From: Balneola sp.
Lineage (GTDB): Bacteria > Bacteroidota > Rhodothermia > Balneolales > Balneolaceae
Assembly: GCA_017640785.1 (NCBI GenBank)
Contig: JAEPPZ010000008.1
Coordinates: forward strand, 1-64,000
DNA length: 64,000 nucleotides
Reading direction: 5' to 3'
Part shown: positions 16,664 to 26,268 of the stretch, piece after piece
How the letters are laid out: every line of letters starts with the position of its first letter
Position numbering within the stretch: position 1 is the stretch's first letter
Notes under the pieces: generated by a model
Databases searched by the model: none
Told to the model about the DNA's origin: nothing
Seen by the model: only the letters and a program-made list of their open reading frames with translations
Translations under genes and position numbers: made by a program

Positions 16664-19369
16664 TTAGTTTTTACTTTTCTTCAAGTAATCTAAAAGCACA
16701 GTATGGAGAATTCCTCCATTTCTGTAATAATCTACTTCTACCGGAGTATCTATTCTACTGTTTGTGGTAAAGTTAATCTCCTTACCACCCTCAGTTACTG
16801 CAGTTACTTTTACATCTTCGCGAGCTTTTATATCATCACTCAAATGAATAGTAAATGTTTCAGAACCATCTAATCCAAGAGATTCCGGAGTTTCTCCTTC
16901 TTTAAACTGAAGAGGAAGAACCCCCATCTGAACCAAATTAGATCTGTGAATTCTTTCATAAGATTCAGCAATAACTGCTTTCACTCCAAGCAGATTAGTA
17001 CCTTTAGCAGCCCAATCACGAGATGATCCTGTTCCATACTGGTTTCCTGCAATTGCTATCAGTGGAGTATTGTTCTCTTTATACTTTAATGAAGCATCGT
17101 AGATAGTTGTGATCTCACCTGTTGGATGATATTCAGTAAATCCACCTTCTTTGCCCGGAGCCAATTGGTTCTTAAATCGAACATTAGCAAATGTACCACG
17201 CGTCATAACACGGTCATTTCCTCTTCTTGATCCATATGAGTTAAAATCTTTCTTATCCACTCCATGCGCTTTCAGGTATTCACCTGCCGGTGCATCTTCT
17301 TTGATATTACCTGCCGGAGAAATATGATCTGTTGTAATGGAATCTCCAACTTTTACAAGAACACGAGCACCTTCAATAGATTTGATCGGCTCAGGCTCTT
17401 CTTTCATATCCATAAAGAAAGGAGGCTCCTGTATGTAGGTCGAATCTTCACTCCATGCAAACTGATCCCCACCCGAAACAGGAATTTCTTCCCAAGTCGG
17501 AGATTCGAAAATATCGGAATACATTTTTTCAAAAAGATCCGGACGAATTGCATTGTCTAAATGTTCTGCAATTTCTTCTGTTGTTGGCCATATCTCTTTC
17601 AGATAAACATCATTTCCATCTTTATCCTTACCAATCGGATCGTTATTCATATCAATATTAACCGTTCCGGCAAGTGCATAAGCTACCACTAATGGAGGTG
17701 AAGCCAAGAAATTAGCTTTTACCCATGGGTGAATTCGTCCCTCAAAGTTTCTGTTTCCGGAAAGAACACCTGCTGCAATAAGATCGCCTTCTTTAATTGC
17801 CGTTTCAACTGCTTCCGGAAGTGGTCCTGAGTTACCGATACAAGTAGTACATCCGTATCCAACTAAGTTGAATCCAAGCTTATCCATGTATTCAGTTAAA
17901 CCTGCTTCCTGCAAATATTCAGTTACTACTCTCGATCCCGGAGCTAATGAAGTTTTCACATAAGCAGGAACTTTTAATCCACGCTCAACAGCTTTTTTAG
18001 CTACAATACCTGCACCTAACATTACACTTGGATTAGAAGTGTTCGTACAGCTTGTGATAGCAGCAATTACTACATCACCATGAGTCATTTCAATTTCCTG
18101 ACCATTCTTATATAGTCCTTTACTAGCAAGTCTTTCCTGAGCGAGATTGAAACCCATCGTAGGATTATCGCTAGTCAATGAAGTTTCGAAAGCTTTCTTC
18201 ATGTTGCTGAGCGTAATTCTATCGTGCGGAAGTTTTGGTCCTGCCAAAGAAGTTTCCACTGTGCTTAGATCCAGTTCAAGTGTAGTTGAAAATTCAGGAT
18301 CAGGAGTATCATCCGTTCTGAATAGTCCCTGAGCTTTAGTATAATTTTCAACCAGACTAACTAACTCTTCTGAACGACCTGTTCTTCTCATATAGCGGAG
18401 CGACTCGCTGTCAATTGGGAAGAAGCCCATCGTTGCTCCGTATTCCGGAGCCATATTTGCGATTGTAGCACGATCAGGTAAACTCATGTTGCTGATACCG
18501 TCGCCATAAAATTCAACGAACTTACCAACCACTCCGTGCTTTCTCAGCATTTGAGTTACAGTAAGAGTAAGATCGGTAGCAGTTACGCCTTCACGAAGCT
18601 TTCCGGTTAATTTCATTCCGGCTACTTCAGGAACCAACATAGAAATAGGCTGACCAAGCATTGCGGCTTCCGCTTCAATTCCACCAACACCCCAACCTAA
18701 AATACCAAGACCGTTGATCATAGTTGTGTGAGAATCAGTTCCTACTAAAGTATCAGGATAAGCCGTTTTAGTTCCGTCAGCTTCTTCGCGAGTAAAAACT
18801 CCACGACCTAAGTACTCTAAATTAACCTGGTGAACAATTCCGCGACCCGGAGGTACTACACGGAAATTATCGAAAGCTTCTTTACCCCATTTCAGAAATT
18901 CGTAACGCTCGTTGTTACGCTCCATTTCTTTTTCCACGTTGAACATGAGCGCCGCATCTTGGCCAAACATATCAACCTGAACAGAGTGGTCAATAACCAG
19001 ATCAACAGGAACTTGCGGATTGATGTCGGTTGCTTTCCCACCCATTCGCTGCATAGCAGAACGAAGAGCAGCCAAATCCACTACTGCGGGTACTCCGGTA
19101 AAATCTTGTAGAACTACACGTGATGGTTTAAATGGAATTTCTCCTTCCGGCCTCTTTGCATTATAGGTAGCCAATGTCTCAATATCAGCATCCGTGATTG
19201 CATAACCATCGTTTTCTCTAAGAACAGCCTCTAATAAGATCTTTATAGAGAAAGGAAGTCGGCTGACTTTATCATAACCCATTTCAGTAAGCTTAGGAAG
19301 ACTATAAAAAGTCGCTTCCCCATTACCCGTTTCAAATGTTTGTTTAGTGCTTTTAAATTTGTCGCTCAT
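16664..19369 (-). CDS. acnA: Aconitate hydratase A
   Basis: Monomeric aconitase of the AcnA/IRP type, 901 residues (normal length), interconverting citrate and isocitrate in the TCA cycle. The [4Fe-4S] ligands are C441 ([10 protein letters not shown]) and C507 and C510 ([14 protein letters not shown]). The substrate-binding blocks [14 protein letters not shown] and [10 protein letters not shown] are intact, and the C-terminal swivel domain has [19 protein letters not shown]. It appears monocistronic, with its own terminator. Confidence 0.97.
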   Translation of the reverse strand: MSDKFKSTKQTFETGNGEATFYSLPKLTEMGYDKVSRLPFSIKILLEAVLRENDGYAITDADIETLATYNAKRPEGEIPFKPSRVVLQDFTGVPAVVDLAALRSAMQRMGGKATDINPQVPVDLVIDHSVQVDMFGQDAALMFNVEKEMERNNERYEFLKWGKEAFDNFRVVPPGRGIVHQVNLEYLGRGVFTREEADGTKTAYPDTLVGTDSHTTMINGLGILGWGVGGIEAEAAMLGQPISMLVPEVAGMKLTGKLREGVTATDLTLTVTQMLRKHGVVGKFVEFYGDGISNMSLPDRATIANMAPEYGATMGFFPIDSESLRYMRRTGRSEELVSLVENYTKAQGLFRTDDTPDPEFSTTLELDLSTVETSLAGPKLPHDRITLSNMKKAFETSLTSDNPTMGFNLAQERLASKGLYKNGQEIEMTHGDVVIAAITSCTNTSNPSVMLGAGIVAKKAVERGLKVPAYVKTSLAPGSRVVTEYLQEAGLTEYMDKLGFNLVGYGCTTCIGNSGPLPEAVETAIKEGDLIAAGVLSGNRNFEGRIHPWVKANFLASPPLVVAYALAGTVNIDMNNDPIGKDKDGNDVYLKEIWPTTEEIAEHLDNAIRPDLFEKMYSDIFESPTWEEIPVSGGDQFAWSEDSTYIQEPPFFMDMKEEPEPIKSIEGARVLVKVGDSITTDHISPAGNIKEDAPAGEYLKAHGVDKKDFNSYGSRRGNDRVMTRGTFANVRFKNQLAPGKEGGFTEYHPTGEITTIYDASLKYKENNTPLIAIAGNQYGTGSSRDWAAKGTNLLGVKAVIAESYERIHRSNLVQMGVLPLQFKEGETPESLGLDGSETFTIHLSDDIKAREDVKVTAVTEGGKEINFTTNSRIDTPVEVDYYRNGGILHTVLLDYLKKSKN

Positions 19370-19546
19370 TTCAGAATAATTTTAAAAATTCGAGTAGACT
19401 TGGAAGATACAAATCTTTTAACCCTTTGTCTTTCTGCGAATAACGTTTTTGAGGGTTTTATCATTTCACGAACCAATCGATAATATTTTGTAAGGAATCA
19501 AGCATTTTTCGGTCTTACTTGGATAACTTAAAATAATTCAAGAACC

Positions 19547-20185
19547 ATGGCTCAACCTCGAATAACACTTGAAAGTGGAAATACTTATCACATCTGGACA
19601 CATGCCAATGGAAACGACAACCTGTTTCGATGTAAAGATAATTACAGATATTTTTTGGAACGTTATCAACATCACGTTCATCCTGTAGTAGAAACATTCG
19701 CTTATTGCCTGATGCCAAATCACCTACACCTGATGGTTCGGGTTAGAAAAGAAGATGAAATTTTGGAATTTATTAGAAAGAAAAAGAATAAACCAAACCT
19801 TCAAGGTCTGGCAGACCTTGGAGGTTTGGAGAACAGAATTGTTAGCCAACAATTCTCCAATCTTTTTAATTCTTATACCAAATCCATCAATAAAAAATAC
19901 GACCGAAAAGGCAGTCTCTTCATTCCCAATTTTAGACGAAAGCTAATCGATTCAGATGAATATTTCGTTCGTTTAATCGCTTACATCCATAATAACCCTG
20001 TTCATCATGGATTCGTGAAAACTCCGAATAACTGGCCTTTTAGCAGCTGGCATTCTTATTTATTTGACACAACTACGAATATCAGCAAACAAGAAGCTTT
20101 AAAATGGTTTGGTACCAAGAAAAATTTTAGTGTTATTCACAACCAACTTAATCAGGAAAAAATGAGAGCGTTGTTTGAAGGTTGA
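19547..20185 (+). CDS. REP-associated tyrosine transposase (Y1/IS200-like, RAYT)
   Basis: A 212-residue Y1_Tnp-fold protein. YCLMPNHLHLMV carries the HUH metal motif (H59, H61), and the probable catalytic tyrosine is Y110 in NSYTKSINKKYDRKGSLF, followed by FRRKLID and YIHNNPVHHG, all typical of TnpA_REP. It stands alone, with no TnpB and no obvious IS ends, as expected for a domesticated RAYT. Codons 83-95 coincide with a 37-bp near-perfect palindrome (19793-19829). REP-like palindromes elsewhere in the window are candidate substrates. Confidence 0.88.
   Translation: MAQPRITLESGNTYHIWTHANGNDNLFRCKDNYRYFLERYQHHVHPVVETFAYCLMPNHLHLMVRVRKEDEILEFIRKKKNKPNLQGLADLGGLENRIVSQQFSNLFNSYTKSINKKYDRKGSLFIPNFRRKLIDSDEYFVRLIAYIHNNPVHHGFVKTPNNWPFSSWHSYLFDTTTNISKQEALKWFGTKKNFSVIHNQLNQEKMRALFEG
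19793..19829. repeat. 37-bp near-perfect palindrome inside the RAYT gene
   Basis: Arms of 18 bp flank a central G at 19811, with one mismatched pair (19801/19821). The inner core is CAAGGTCTG-g-CAGACCTTG and the outer arms are CCAAACCT/AGGTTTGG. It is in frame and encodes PNLQGLADLGGLE between the HUH motif and the catalytic tyrosine. It resembles mobile REP palindromes of this phylum and may be an in-frame insertion. Confidence 0.85.
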
Positions 20186-20248
20186 AAAAGAAGTATAAAC
20201 CAAAATTATTGTGGATTGATCTCCATTTATTAATCTATAACCCAAAAA

Positions 20249-20280
20249 AAAGCCTTGTTCTGTAAACAGAACAAGGCTTT
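20249..20280 (-). terminator. Terminator between RAYT gene and cspA
   Basis: A perfect 14-bp stem AAAGCCTTGTTCTG/CAGAACAAGGCTTT with a 4-nt loop, followed on the minus strand by TTTTT. It lies downstream of cspA and, from the other side, downstream of the RAYT gene, so it may work in both directions. Confidence 0.85.
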
Positions 20281-20348
20281 AATTTTTATGTTGGAAGCAA
20301 GCTTCCGAAAATTCCTTTCTTTAAGTCAGGAACTACGTAATGAGTGGT

Positions 20349-20552
20349 TTATAAACCAACAACATTATTTGCGCATGGTCCTTTTTGACCTTCGCCTACT
20401 TCATATTCTACCTTTTGACCATCCTTTAATTCTGCATAGCCATCAGTTTGAATTTCAGAGTGGTGTACGAATAAGTCTTTTCCACCTTCATCAGGTGTTA
20501 TAAAACCATATCCTTTATCTGAATTAAACCACTTTACTGTTCCTGTACTCAT
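20349..20552 (-). CDS. Cold shock protein (CspA family)
   Basis: A 67-residue single OB-fold protein with RNP1 KGYGFI and RNP2 DLFVHHS, starting [18 protein letters not shown]. It binds single-stranded nucleic acid as an RNA chaperone. The AT-rich 180-bp gap to the divergent secA gene must hold both promoters. Whether it is cold-induced cannot be told from sequence. Confidence 0.95.
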   Translation of the reverse strand: MSTGTVKWFNSDKGYGFITPDEGGKDLFVHHSEIQTDGYAELKDGQKVEYEVGEGQKGPCANNVVGL

Positions 20553-20733
20553 ATTAATTTACTTATATAATTGTTTGTGTAAGTGTGCAATATATGGTTT
20601 TTATTACTAACAACCACTATTTACTATTTATATCCTACATCCAATAAAAAATTGGTACAATAATTGCGTAATTTAGCATGCTGTATGTAAATAGCATACA
20701 CATCATTTTATTTATTTAAAGTTTGCACAATTT

Positions 20734-23700
20734 ATGTTAGACAAGATCGGAAAGGTTATTACCAAAATTTTTGGCTCCAAGAGTGAAAAAGACATTAAAG
20801 CTATCCAACCCATTGTAGACAAAATCAATGCTCTGGGACCTGAAATGGAGAAATTGAGTGATGAACAACTGAAAGCTAAGACTCAGGAATTCAAACAAAA
20901 GATCAAGGATACCACCGCCGAAACTTCTAAGAAAATAGAAGAAGTAAAGGCGAAAATGGACGACATTGAAAACCTTTCGCAGGGAGAAAGCAGAAGGCTA
21001 GCTGATGAACTGGATACTCTGGAACAAGAGTGGCTTGATATACTTGAAGATACTTTAGATGACATTTTGCCCGAAGCTTATGCCGTGCTTAAAGATACCT
21101 GCCGTCGATTTGTCGGTAAAAGCTGGAAGGTAGCCGGTGATGAAGTTGAATGGAATATGATTCCTTATGATGTACAGTTGGTTGGTGCAATTACACTTCA
21201 TCAGGGAAAGATCGCAGAAATGAAAACCGGTGAAGGTAAAACACTTGTCGCTATCTTCCCCGCTTACCTTAACGCTCTTGCTGAGCGTGGTGTTCATGTA
21301 ATTACGGTTAACAATTATCTTGCAAAACGTGATGCAGAATGGAATGAACCAATCTTCAATTTCCATGGATTGGAAGTAGCTTGTATTGACAACTATGAAC
21401 CCAATACTGAAGGCAGAAGAAAAGCATACCGCAAAGACATTACTTACGGAACTAATAACGAATTCGGCTTCGATTACCTCCGTGATAACATGGTGATCGA
21501 AAAGGAACAATTGGTTCAGCGCGAGCATCACTATACTATTATTGATGAGGTTGATTCTATCCTTATTGATGAAGCAAGAACACCACTTATTATTTCAGGT
21601 CCGGTTCCTAACGATAACAAGTCGGATAAATATGAAGAAATGAAACCAAGAATGGCATCACTGGTTGATGCCCAAAAGAAATTGGTTTCTGAGTTAGTGA
21701 AGGAAGCTCAAAAACATCTCGAGGCCGGAGACGAAGAAAAAGCCGGTTTGGCGTTATTCAGAGCACAACGCGGATTCCCGAAGAACTCACGCTTCAGAAA
21801 AATGCTTCAGGAGCCCAGTATCCAGAAGATGATCCAAAAAACAGAAGCATTCTATCTTCAGGATAATGCCAAGAACATGCCTGAAGTGGACGAGTACTTG
21901 TATTACGCTGTGGATATGAAATTGAACTCTATAGAAATGACTGAAAAAGGTCGTGAGTTCATTACCAAAAAAGGAGAAGATCCTGACTTTTTTATAATTC
22001 CTGATCTGGGCGCTGAAACTTCAGACATCGAAGAAGAAATTAAACAGCTTGAAAAAGAAAAGATCGAAGAAGTAAAACAGAAAGAACTCAGCGACGAATA
22101 CAAAGAGAAAAAAATAGAAGAAGCTAAAGAAGAAGTTCGTCAGGAAAGAGAGCAACGTTTCAATGAGCTTCACAGATTATTCGCAGAGCGTGGTGACAGA
22201 ATTCATACTGTAAATCAGCTACTTAAGGCTTACACTCTTTTCGAGAAAGAAGATGAGTATATCGTACAGGATGGAAAAGTTCAGATCATTGATGAACATA
22301 CGGGTCGTGTACTTTCAGGACGGCGTTATTCTGATGGATTACATCAGGCAATTGAAGCGAAAGAGCAAGTTAAAGTAGAGGCTTCTACTCAAACATATGC
22401 TACTATTACCCTTCAGAATTATTTCAGAATGTACCACAAACTTTCAGGTATGACCGGTACTGCTGAAACGGAAGAAGGTGAATTCAATGAGATTTATGAT
22501 CTTGATGTAGTTGTAATTCCAACCAATCGTCCTATTCAGCGTGATGATAAAGAAGATTTGATCTTTAAAACGAAACGTGAAAAATTCAACGCCTCTATTG
22601 AAAAGGTTCGTGAATATCATGAAAAAGGACAACCTGTTTTGGTTGGTACTACCAGCGTTGATGTTTCTGAAACGATGAGTAGAATGCTCCAAAGAGCTGG
22701 AATTCCACATAACGTATTGAATGCGAAACAGCATGCGAGTGAGAGTGAGATTGTAAAATCTGCCGGTCAACCCGGAGCGGTTACTGTGGCAACGAATATG
22801 GCTGGTCGTGGAACCGATATTAAATTAGCTCCCGGAGTAAAGGAAAATGGTGGTTTAGCCATTCTTGGTACTGAACGACATGAATCTCGCCGAATTGATT
22901 TGCAGCTTCGTGGTCGTTCCGGTCGACAGGGTGATCCGGGTGAATCTCAGTTTTATGTTTCACTGGAAGATAATCTGATGTCAATGTTTGGCTCAGATCG
23001 TGTAGCTAATGTGATGGATCGATTGAATTTTGAGGAAGGCGAAGTTATCACTCATCCATGGATGACAAAATCTCTGGAGCGAGCTCAATCAAAAGTGGAG
23101 CAGAATAACTTCAGCATAAGAAAGAAACAGCTGGAATATGATGATGTATTAAACAATCAGCGTAATGTGATTTATGCTCGTCGTCGTCACGCTCTTTCCG
23201 GAGACCAATTGATCTCTGATATCATGGATATGTTGGAAGATTTTGTTGAAAGTCTAGTTGAAGAACATGTTGCCGCAGGTGACTACGCCGGTCTTCATCA
23301 GGAAATCCTGATCAACCTTGCCATAGATGTTGAGTTTGATGAGGAAGCCTGGAGAAAAATGAATCCGGATGAACTTGTTGACAAGATCATTGATAAAGCT
23401 TTGGAAGTATATCGGCAGAAAGAAGAACGCATGGCCAAACCACTTTACGAAGTGATGAAGCGAATTGCAGAAAGTGAAGCTGAAAATCGTCCTGAAAGAG
23501 TTCAGGTAATTTTTACCGATGGTATTAAAAGAATGCGCGTGGTTGTAGACGTTGACGCTGCATTAGAAAACGAAGGTAAAGAAGTTGCCCGAGCTCTTGA
23601 AAGAACAGCTGTTCTGGCAACTATCGATGACAAGTGGATGCAACATTTACGTGAGTTGGATTCTGTAAAAGAAGGTATCGGACTTCGTGCGTACGGGCAA

Positions 23701-24120
23701 AAAGATCCTTTATTAGAGTACAAACGTGAAGCTTTTGATATGTTCAAGCAGTTGATCGGAATGATCAATACCGAAGTGATCTCTACCATTTGGAAATCAA
23801 TACCGGAAGGGCAAGCCAATAATGACAGCCTTCAGCAAGCTCAGAAACAAAAATCCAGATTTGACACCAGTCGAATGAAAGCAAGCCAGGCTGATTCAAC
23901 GAATATGGGAATGCAAGCCGGACAGCCACAGAATGGGAATCAGCAAAAACCAATGGGACCAAACGTAAAACGTAAACCTGTTGTAGTTGAAGATGAACCC
24001 GGCCGAAATGATAAAGTAAGCATCCAAAATACCAATACAGGTGAAGTGAAAGAAGGTATTAAATGGAAGTATGCAAAAGACATGGTGGAGAATAAAGGCT
24101 GGGTAATGGTTGAGAAGTGA
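20734..24120 (+). CDS. secA: Preprotein translocase ATPase SecA
   Basis: SecA drives proteins through SecYEG. Walker A is MKTGEGKT (163-170), the DEAD-like motif is DEVDSILIDEAR, and the helicase domain ends with MAGRGTDIKL and LQLRGRSGRQGDPG. At 1128 residues it is longer than typical SecA (about 900). The extra length includes a charged coiled-coil insert at about 57-105 and a Glu/Lys-rich insert after the DEAD region (about 300-485). The C-terminus keeps the GRND of the usual linker but continues KVSIQNTNTGEV instead of the zinc-binding CxCxSG tail. Confidence 0.97.
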   Translation: MLDKIGKVITKIFGSKSEKDIKAIQPIVDKINALGPEMEKLSDEQLKAKTQEFKQKIKDTTAETSKKIEEVKAKMDDIENLSQGESRRLADELDTLEQEWLDILEDTLDDILPEAYAVLKDTCRRFVGKSWKVAGDEVEWNMIPYDVQLVGAITLHQGKIAEMKTGEGKTLVAIFPAYLNALAERGVHVITVNNYLAKRDAEWNEPIFNFHGLEVACIDNYEPNTEGRRKAYRKDITYGTNNEFGFDYLRDNMVIEKEQLVQREHHYTIIDEVDSILIDEARTPLIISGPVPNDNKSDKYEEMKPRMASLVDAQKKLVSELVKEAQKHLEAGDEEKAGLALFRAQRGFPKNSRFRKMLQEPSIQKMIQKTEAFYLQDNAKNMPEVDEYLYYAVDMKLNSIEMTEKGREFITKKGEDPDFFIIPDLGAETSDIEEEIKQLEKEKIEEVKQKELSDEYKEKKIEEAKEEVRQEREQRFNELHRLFAERGDRIHTVNQLLKAYTLFEKEDEYIVQDGKVQIIDEHTGRVLSGRRYSDGLHQAIEAKEQVKVEASTQTYATITLQNYFRMYHKLSGMTGTAETEEGEFNEIYDLDVVVIPTNRPIQRDDKEDLIFKTKREKFNASIEKVREYHEKGQPVLVGTTSVDVSETMSRMLQRAGIPHNVLNAKQHASESEIVKSAGQPGAVTVATNMAGRGTDIKLAPGVKENGGLAILGTERHESRRIDLQLRGRSGRQGDPGESQFYVSLEDNLMSMFGSDRVANVMDRLNFEEGEVITHPWMTKSLERAQSKVEQNNFSIRKKQLEYDDVLNNQRNVIYARRRHALSGDQLISDIMDMLEDFVESLVEEHVAAGDYAGLHQEILINLAIDVEFDEEAWRKMNPDELVDKIIDKALEVYRQKEERMAKPLYEVMKRIAESEAENRPERVQVIFTDGIKRMRVVVDVDAALENEGKEVARALERTAVLATIDDKWMQHLRELDSVKEGIGLRAYGQKDPLLEYKREAFDMFKQLIGMINTEVISTIWKSIPEGQANNDSLQQAQKQKSRFDTSRMKASQADSTNMGMQAGQPQNGNQQKPMGPNVKRKPVVVEDEPGRNDKVSIQNTNTGEVKEGIKWKYAKDMVENKGWVMVEK

Positions 24121-24135
24121 TTTTTAACCATAATG

Positions 24136-24157
24136 AACACAGAGAATTCTTTGTGTT
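24136..24157. repeat. 22-bp palindrome downstream of secA
   Basis: A near-perfect palindrome with arms AACACA(G)AGAA/TTCT(T)TGTGTT, 15 bp after the secA stop and before the glucokinase start. It has no U tract, so it is not a canonical terminator. A related run (ACCACAGAGAGCACA) lies downstream of proS near 46.16 kb. Confidence 0.5.
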
Positions 24158-24195
24158 TTCTAAGATAAAAAAGCTTAACAGGTATATTTAGCGAT

Positions 24196-24957
24196 TTGGA
24201 AGTACTTGGCATTGATATCGGCAGCTATGGAATAAAAGGAGCGATCGTAAATACCGTTCTTGGAGAAATAATATCCAAGAAAAAAACTACGGGAGAGCTT
24301 GAAGACACCCGTCCTCATAAGCTCATCTCCAAAATGCATGATATCGTAAAGCAATTTGATTGGGATGGCCCAATCGGTTGTGCTTTCCCGGCTGCAATGA
24401 ACAGAGGCATTGTATTATCCGCGAACAGAATAAACGAAGCCTGGGTTGATGCTGATGCCAATCATCTATTTTCAGAAATTACCGGTTGCGATGTAAATGT
24501 TATTAATGATACAGACGCCACAGGTTTGGCTGAAATGACTTTTGGTGCAGGTAAAAATCAACGGGGAACTACAATTGTACTAACGGTAGGAACAGGCGTG
24601 GGATCTTCCATTTTTAACAATGGATTGCTACTTCCAAATACTGAACTCGGATTAATGCAGATCAAAGGAATTCCTATTGAGGATCAGGCTTCTAACAAAG
24701 CTCGGAAAAAAGAAGGCATCAAAAGAAAAACCTGGGCTAAAAGATTGCAGACTTCTTTGGAACATTACGAACGTGTTTTCCATCCCGATCTTTTTATACT
24801 TGGTGGTCAAGTAAGTAAAAAACCTGAAAAGACATTCCCTTTTATTAAGATTAACACCAAGCTTAAGCCGGCCACTTTCAAAAACGAAGCCAGTATTGTG
24901 GGCGCAGCCTATTTCGCTTCACTAAAACAAAAAGATAGCCTGTTCACTGAAAAGTAA
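24196..24957 (+). CDS. ppgK: ROK-family kinase, polyphosphate glucokinase-like
   Basis: A 253-residue sugar kinase like PpgK, which phosphorylates glucose with polyphosphate or ATP. GIDIGSYGIKGAIV is the phosphate-binding loop, VINDTDATGLAEM contains the catalytic Asp, and VLTVGTGVGSSIFNNG is the second phosphate motif. The ROK zinc-cysteine cluster is absent, as in PpgK. The start is TTG at 24196, directly before the conserved GIDIG; no ATG is suitably placed. Polyphosphate use is inferred from family resemblance only. Confidence 0.8.
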   Translation: MEVLGIDIGSYGIKGAIVNTVLGEIISKKKTTGELEDTRPHKLISKMHDIVKQFDWDGPIGCAFPAAMNRGIVLSANRINEAWVDADANHLFSEITGCDVNVINDTDATGLAEMTFGAGKNQRGTTIVLTVGTGVGSSIFNNGLLLPNTELGLMQIKGIPIEDQASNKARKKEGIKRKTWAKRLQTSLEHYERVFHPDLFILGGQVSKKPEKTFPFIKINTKLKPATFKNEASIVGAAYFASLKQKDSLFTEK

Positions 24958-24964
24958 ATCTGCT

Positions 24965-25081
24965 TCACGCTTCCGGCGAATCATCTTCATTTTTATGATT
25001 GTACCATCTGTACACCAACCTTACCCCCAGCCTTGCAAACAGGATGATGGCGATAACCATTACTATGTCAAAAGTTTCCAA
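24965..25081 (-). CDS. Possible small membrane protein (38 aa)
   Basis: A minus-strand frame from TTG (25081) reads METFDIVMVIAIILFARLGV and ends in a charged tail NHKNEDDSPEA. It is a single hydrophobic helix with positive residues after it, so the C-terminus is predicted inside. An internal ATG (25060) is the alternative start. It begins 13 bp after the VOC gene on the same strand. I do not recognise the family; the evidence is composition and spacing only. Confidence 0.45.
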   Translation of the reverse strand: METFDIVMVIAIILFARLGVRLVYRWYNHKNEDDSPEA

Positions 25082-25094
25082 TTAATTCCTTTTT

Positions 25095-25478
25095 TCAGCT
25101 ATCAGAATGCAATGCTATTCTATTCCCTTCGGTGTCTTCAAATACTGCCATATAACCATAATCGGGAGAAATTTCTCGTTTGGGGATAGTTACCGTTCCA
25201 CCAGCCGCTTCAATCTTATCCTGAATAGCTTGCAAATCAGGATTACCATTCAGATAAAGCAAAGGGCCATCAGTTTTGCTTGGTTTGTACCATGAATCAT
25301 TATATACCAATGCGCCACTTACGGAGTCCTGATCGCCCGGAAAAACTTCCATTTTGAACTCATCTCCCATATCCATGCCTGAAAGTTCTATATCAAAAAT
25401 AGTCTCGTAGAATTTTTTAGCTCTTTGAATGTCCTGAACAGGTATCTCAAACCAAACTGCCATATTCTTGCCTTCCAT
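25095..25478 (-). CDS. VOC family (glyoxalase/bleomycin resistance-like) protein
   Basis: A 127-residue vicinal-oxygen-chelate protein with the usual two beta-alpha-beta-beta-beta modules: MAVWFEIPVQDIQRAKKFYE at the N-terminus and YGYMAVFEDTEGNRIALHS at the C-terminus. This is the subfamily often annotated as predicted enzymes related to lactoylglutathione lyase; the substrate is unknown. I chose the ATG at 25478 because GGAGGTG lies 2 nt upstream (25481-25487); the frame is open to 25535 but adds no conserved sequence. Confidence 0.85.
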   Translation of the reverse strand: MEGKNMAVWFEIPVQDIQRAKKFYETIFDIELSGMDMGDEFKMEVFPGDQDSVSGALVYNDSWYKPSKTDGPLLYLNGNPDLQAIQDKIEAAGGTVTIPKREISPDYGYMAVFEDTEGNRIALHSDS

Positions 25479-25480
25479 AA

Positions 25481-25487
25481 CACCTCC
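25481..25487 (-). promoter_or_regulatory. Strong Shine-Dalgarno of the VOC gene
   Basis: GGAGGTG on the minus strand, 2 nt before the ATG at 25478. Clear SD sites are uncommon in this window, so it decides the start. Confidence 0.65.
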
Positions 25488-25666
25488 GCTTATTTGAAGT
25501 TTTAAGAATATTAATTGAATCCGATATGGATTCAAAATTTCCTTTAGTCATCGTCTCTCAGCTTTGGGATAGCCTGTATAAGTTCCTTAGAATTATTTGA
25601 TGGATCATTAACCAGTTCCGGTACTCTATATACCGCTAAATCCGGTATTAATTGCGTGTCCTGAAA

Positions 25667-26197
25667 CTAAGATTGCAGTACCTCCTTTTCATTTCCTTTT
25701 ATCCATTGCTCAAAATTCTCGGGATCTAAAATACAAGGCATAGTAGGCTCTAGTGGCTGAAGCAGTACATTTGATGCTTTTGTAATTACAGCAAATTCCA
25801 ATGACTTCTTTCCGCTCTTGTCTTCAGTTTCCTGATACAGCCCTGCCAACCCCAGCACCTCTCTTCCCAACATTCTTATATAAAAAGGGTATTTATCATC
25901 TACAGATTGCTTCCACAAATAAAACCCACTGGCCGGAATCAGACACGGTTTTAAGTTCATATATTTTATCGAATCCTCTTCTACTTCATTTTTGCTGAAG
26001 CTTGTGATCTTTTCATTTTGTGAGCTAATTCCCCAAACTGCTGATTTAATTTTCCGCTCAGAATCATGAAAAACTACAGGCATTGGAGATCCCGGAAAAA
26101 CATTATATGAAGGATCGAATAATGATTCAGAAGATGAAGTTACATCAAAAACTTCTTCAACAATTTCTTTCTCTGCATGCAAAACATATCTTTTCAT
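25667..26197 (-). CDS. SRAP-fold protein lacking the catalytic residues (degenerate YedK/HMCES family)
   Basis: A 176-residue protein recognisable as SRAP by YNVFPGSPMPVV (31-42), AVWGI (53-57), CLIPASGFYLW (85-95), LGLAGLY and FAVITKASN..MPCILDPENFEQWI. Active SRAP proteins need an N-terminal Cys2 that crosslinks to abasic sites. Here the N-terminus is MKRY instead of MCGRY, the catalytic Glu of GFYEW is L94, and the His of IHxRMP is E150. The NARxET region is shortened and altered. It probably cannot form the abasic-site crosslink but may still bind DNA. It is shorter than typical members (about 220). Confidence 0.78.
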   Translation of the reverse strand: MKRYVLHAEKEIVEEVFDVTSSSESLFDPSYNVFPGSPMPVVFHDSERKIKSAVWGISSQNEKITSFSKNEVEEDSIKYMNLKPCLIPASGFYLWKQSVDDKYPFYIRMLGREVLGLAGLYQETEDKSGKKSLEFAVITKASNVLLQPLEPTMPCILDPENFEQWIKGNEKEVLQS

Positions 26198-26268
26198 AAT
26201 GATGTAGTTCTTTAAAGAGTTAGTATTTTAAGGAATGGATTGAACAAGTTAATAACAAGCCAACCCCC

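Noticed and set aside
19370-20348. Active insertion sequence around the Y1 transposase
   Set aside because: No terminal hairpins, TnpB or target duplication seen; it fits a single-copy RAYT instead.
20663-20733. Bacteroidota-type promoter (TTG..TAnnTTTG) before secA
   Set aside because: A TTTG box occurs but its spacing to TA is off by one base and the -33 element is unclear, so I did not list it.
21055-21531. 158-codon minus-strand frame
   Set aside because: Antisense shadow of secA, with Phe/Ser-rich composition typical of reversed coding DNA.
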